The position numbers and the translations under genes are program-made. Of a DNA stretch of 64,000 nt, positions 63,229 to 64,000 are shown piece after piece. Position 1 is the stretch's first letter. Each line of letters begins with the position of its first letter. The DNA comes from Melitaea cinxia. Its lineage: Eukaryota > Arthropoda > Insecta > Lepidoptera > Nymphalidae. The stretch lies in assembly GCF_905220565.1 (NCBI RefSeq), contig NC_059406.1:14766001-14830000 (forward strand), given 5' to 3'. The notes beneath the pieces are model-generated. The model saw nothing but the letters and a program-made list of their open reading frames with translations. It did not search any database and was not told the DNA's origin.

Positions 63229-63411
63229 TTAAAAAGTGTTGAGAGAAAATCTCGATAACTCAGACATCACTTGTTTATCGCTAAACGAACTTATCATTTC
63301 ATTCAATAAATTTAACTCGTGCGAAGCTGGTTCTCCGCGAGTACTGCTATTTTTAACCGCCTTTTTTTCTTGACCAAATAACGGTCCAAAGAAATATCCG
63401 ATATTACCCAT
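63229..63411 (-). CDS. Small hypothetical protein, 60 residues
   Basis: A single open frame starting MGNIGYFFGPLFGQEKKAVK and ending in a helical LLNEMISSFSDKQVMSELSR stretch. An AATAAA lies at 63189-63194 (minus strand), 35 nt past the stop, and a second at about 63153. Residue mix and the adjacent poly(A) signal make it more credible than the other short frames here. I recognise no family. It faces away from the small frame at 63564, with a 150-bp AT-rich gap between. Confidence 0.4.
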   Translation of the reverse strand: MGNIGYFFGPLFGQEKKAVKNSSTRGEPASHELNLLNEMISSFSDKQVMSELSRFSLNTF

Positions 63412-63563
63412 TAACTAAAACTTTATCGCTCCATTAAAGACATTATTTTATGTTTAAAAATTAATTTGATTAATTATTTGTTCGTCGTAAGTCTTTACTT
63501 GTATAAACTAAGTAACATTAATTTAAGAATTTCACGTAAGTTTTTGGCGTTCTAAATAAAATA

Positions 63564-63680
63564 ATGAATGAATTAACAAAAGAGGATTTGACAAGAGTAT
63601 TCGAAGCCGTCTTTATGCTAAGCAATAACTGTAAAAAAAATACAAAGATAGTCAACAATCTACCTTTGGGTGACTTTTAG
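63564..63680 (+). CDS. Short hypothetical frame, possible first exon
   Basis: 38 codons, MNELTKEDLTRVFEAVFMLS then NNCKKNTKIVNNLPLGDF and stop. The amphipathic, charged content looks coding, and it lies head to head with the frame at 63229-63411. It could be a first exon spliced before the stop to sequence beyond the window. Support is thin. Confidence 0.22.
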   Translation: MNELTKEDLTRVFEAVFMLSNNCKKNTKIVNNLPLGDF

Positions 63681-64000
63681 AGACCTTTTAGGTAGAAATT
63701 ATTACATAAAGTTTATGACGAACGATACAATTATGCTTTGGTAGACGATGTGTCAAAGAAGAATACAGTATCCATTTTCAACTAAATCCAAAATATATTT
63801 TTTCAATGTTATAATTAACTACATATAGCATTTTTGACTAATGTGCCTAAACGAATATAAATTTAACGCAATTAAATATTTATATTAAAAAAAATTAATA
63901 TTCATTACGTTTCGTAAAAAAAATCATGTTTCAGTGTTTATATTCCGTTAATAAAATAAAACGAATATACAGCTTATAAATGCGTTATTTGGACAATAAA

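Noticed and set aside
1..64000. CRISPR array, prophage or bacterial operon
   Set aside because: Introns, LINEs, SINEs and mariner show eukaryotic nuclear DNA; no regularly spaced short repeats with unique spacers were seen.

Overview
The window looks like nuclear DNA from a lepidopteran, probably a butterfly. It is very AT-rich, its genes are split by GT-AG introns, and it carries many copies of moth/butterfly-type dispersed repeats: tRNA-headed SINEs, repeats containing GGCAAACAAGCGTACGGCTC, and a family containing GTCGTAAGAGGCGACTAAGG. There is nothing bacterial here: no operons, ribosome binding sites or CRISPR arrays.

Three split host genes can be rebuilt, all on the minus strand. (1) At 1434-6435, five exons with matching phases encode a secreted trypsin-fold serine protease homologue. 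It has a signal peptide and a 22-nt microexon, Arg in place of the catalytic His, no IVGG activation site, and a stop soon after the Asp motif. It is a short pseudoprotease or a decaying gene. (2) At 20060-36908, eight exons (2,115 nt, 704 residues) encode the insect orthologue of AKAP17A/XE7, a PKA-anchoring splicing-factor-like protein with an RRM-like region, charged helices, an RG-repeat and an RS tail. (3) At 43789-55717, six 3' exons in phase encode the last 326 residues of a Gln/Ala/Pro-rich protein with a conserved-looking C-terminal domain that I do not recognise. Its 5' end lies outside the recognised exons. Two tiny divergent ORFs near 63.2-63.7 kb may be small genes.

Most of the rest is transposable elements, many inside the introns of these genes. 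An RNase H-bearing non-LTR retrotransposon (about 5.85 kb, flanked by 16-bp target duplications, internally deleted in its reverse transcriptase) sits in AKAP17A intron 1. A mariner-like element with 600-bp terminal inverted repeats sits in intron 3. A SINE-like repeat with 13-bp duplications sits 16 nt from the intron 6 acceptor. Two decayed DNA transposons with transposase remains lie at 7.9-10.3 kb (with an array of TAATTACCGT subterminal repeats) and 51.2-54.7 kb (GC-rich inverted repeats and a spliced transposase start). Other LINE remnants lie at 10.5-12.2, 18.1-19.7, 43.1-43.4 and 59.8-60.0 kb.

Unusual structure not explained by genes: two long fold-back sequences (47.4-48.3 and 61.9-62.7 kb, arms about 180 bp); a 118-bp tandem array with AAGATGGCGGC (YY1/Pho-like) motifs (61.5 kb); a minisatellite rich in CACGTG E-boxes just past the stop of gene 3; a near full-length 5S rRNA-like sequence (15.7 kb); and a roughly 600-bp mobile repeat family with a terminal GTTTGCGAGCAAAC hairpin. 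All splice sites, identities and boundaries were read by eye; no alignment or search was run.
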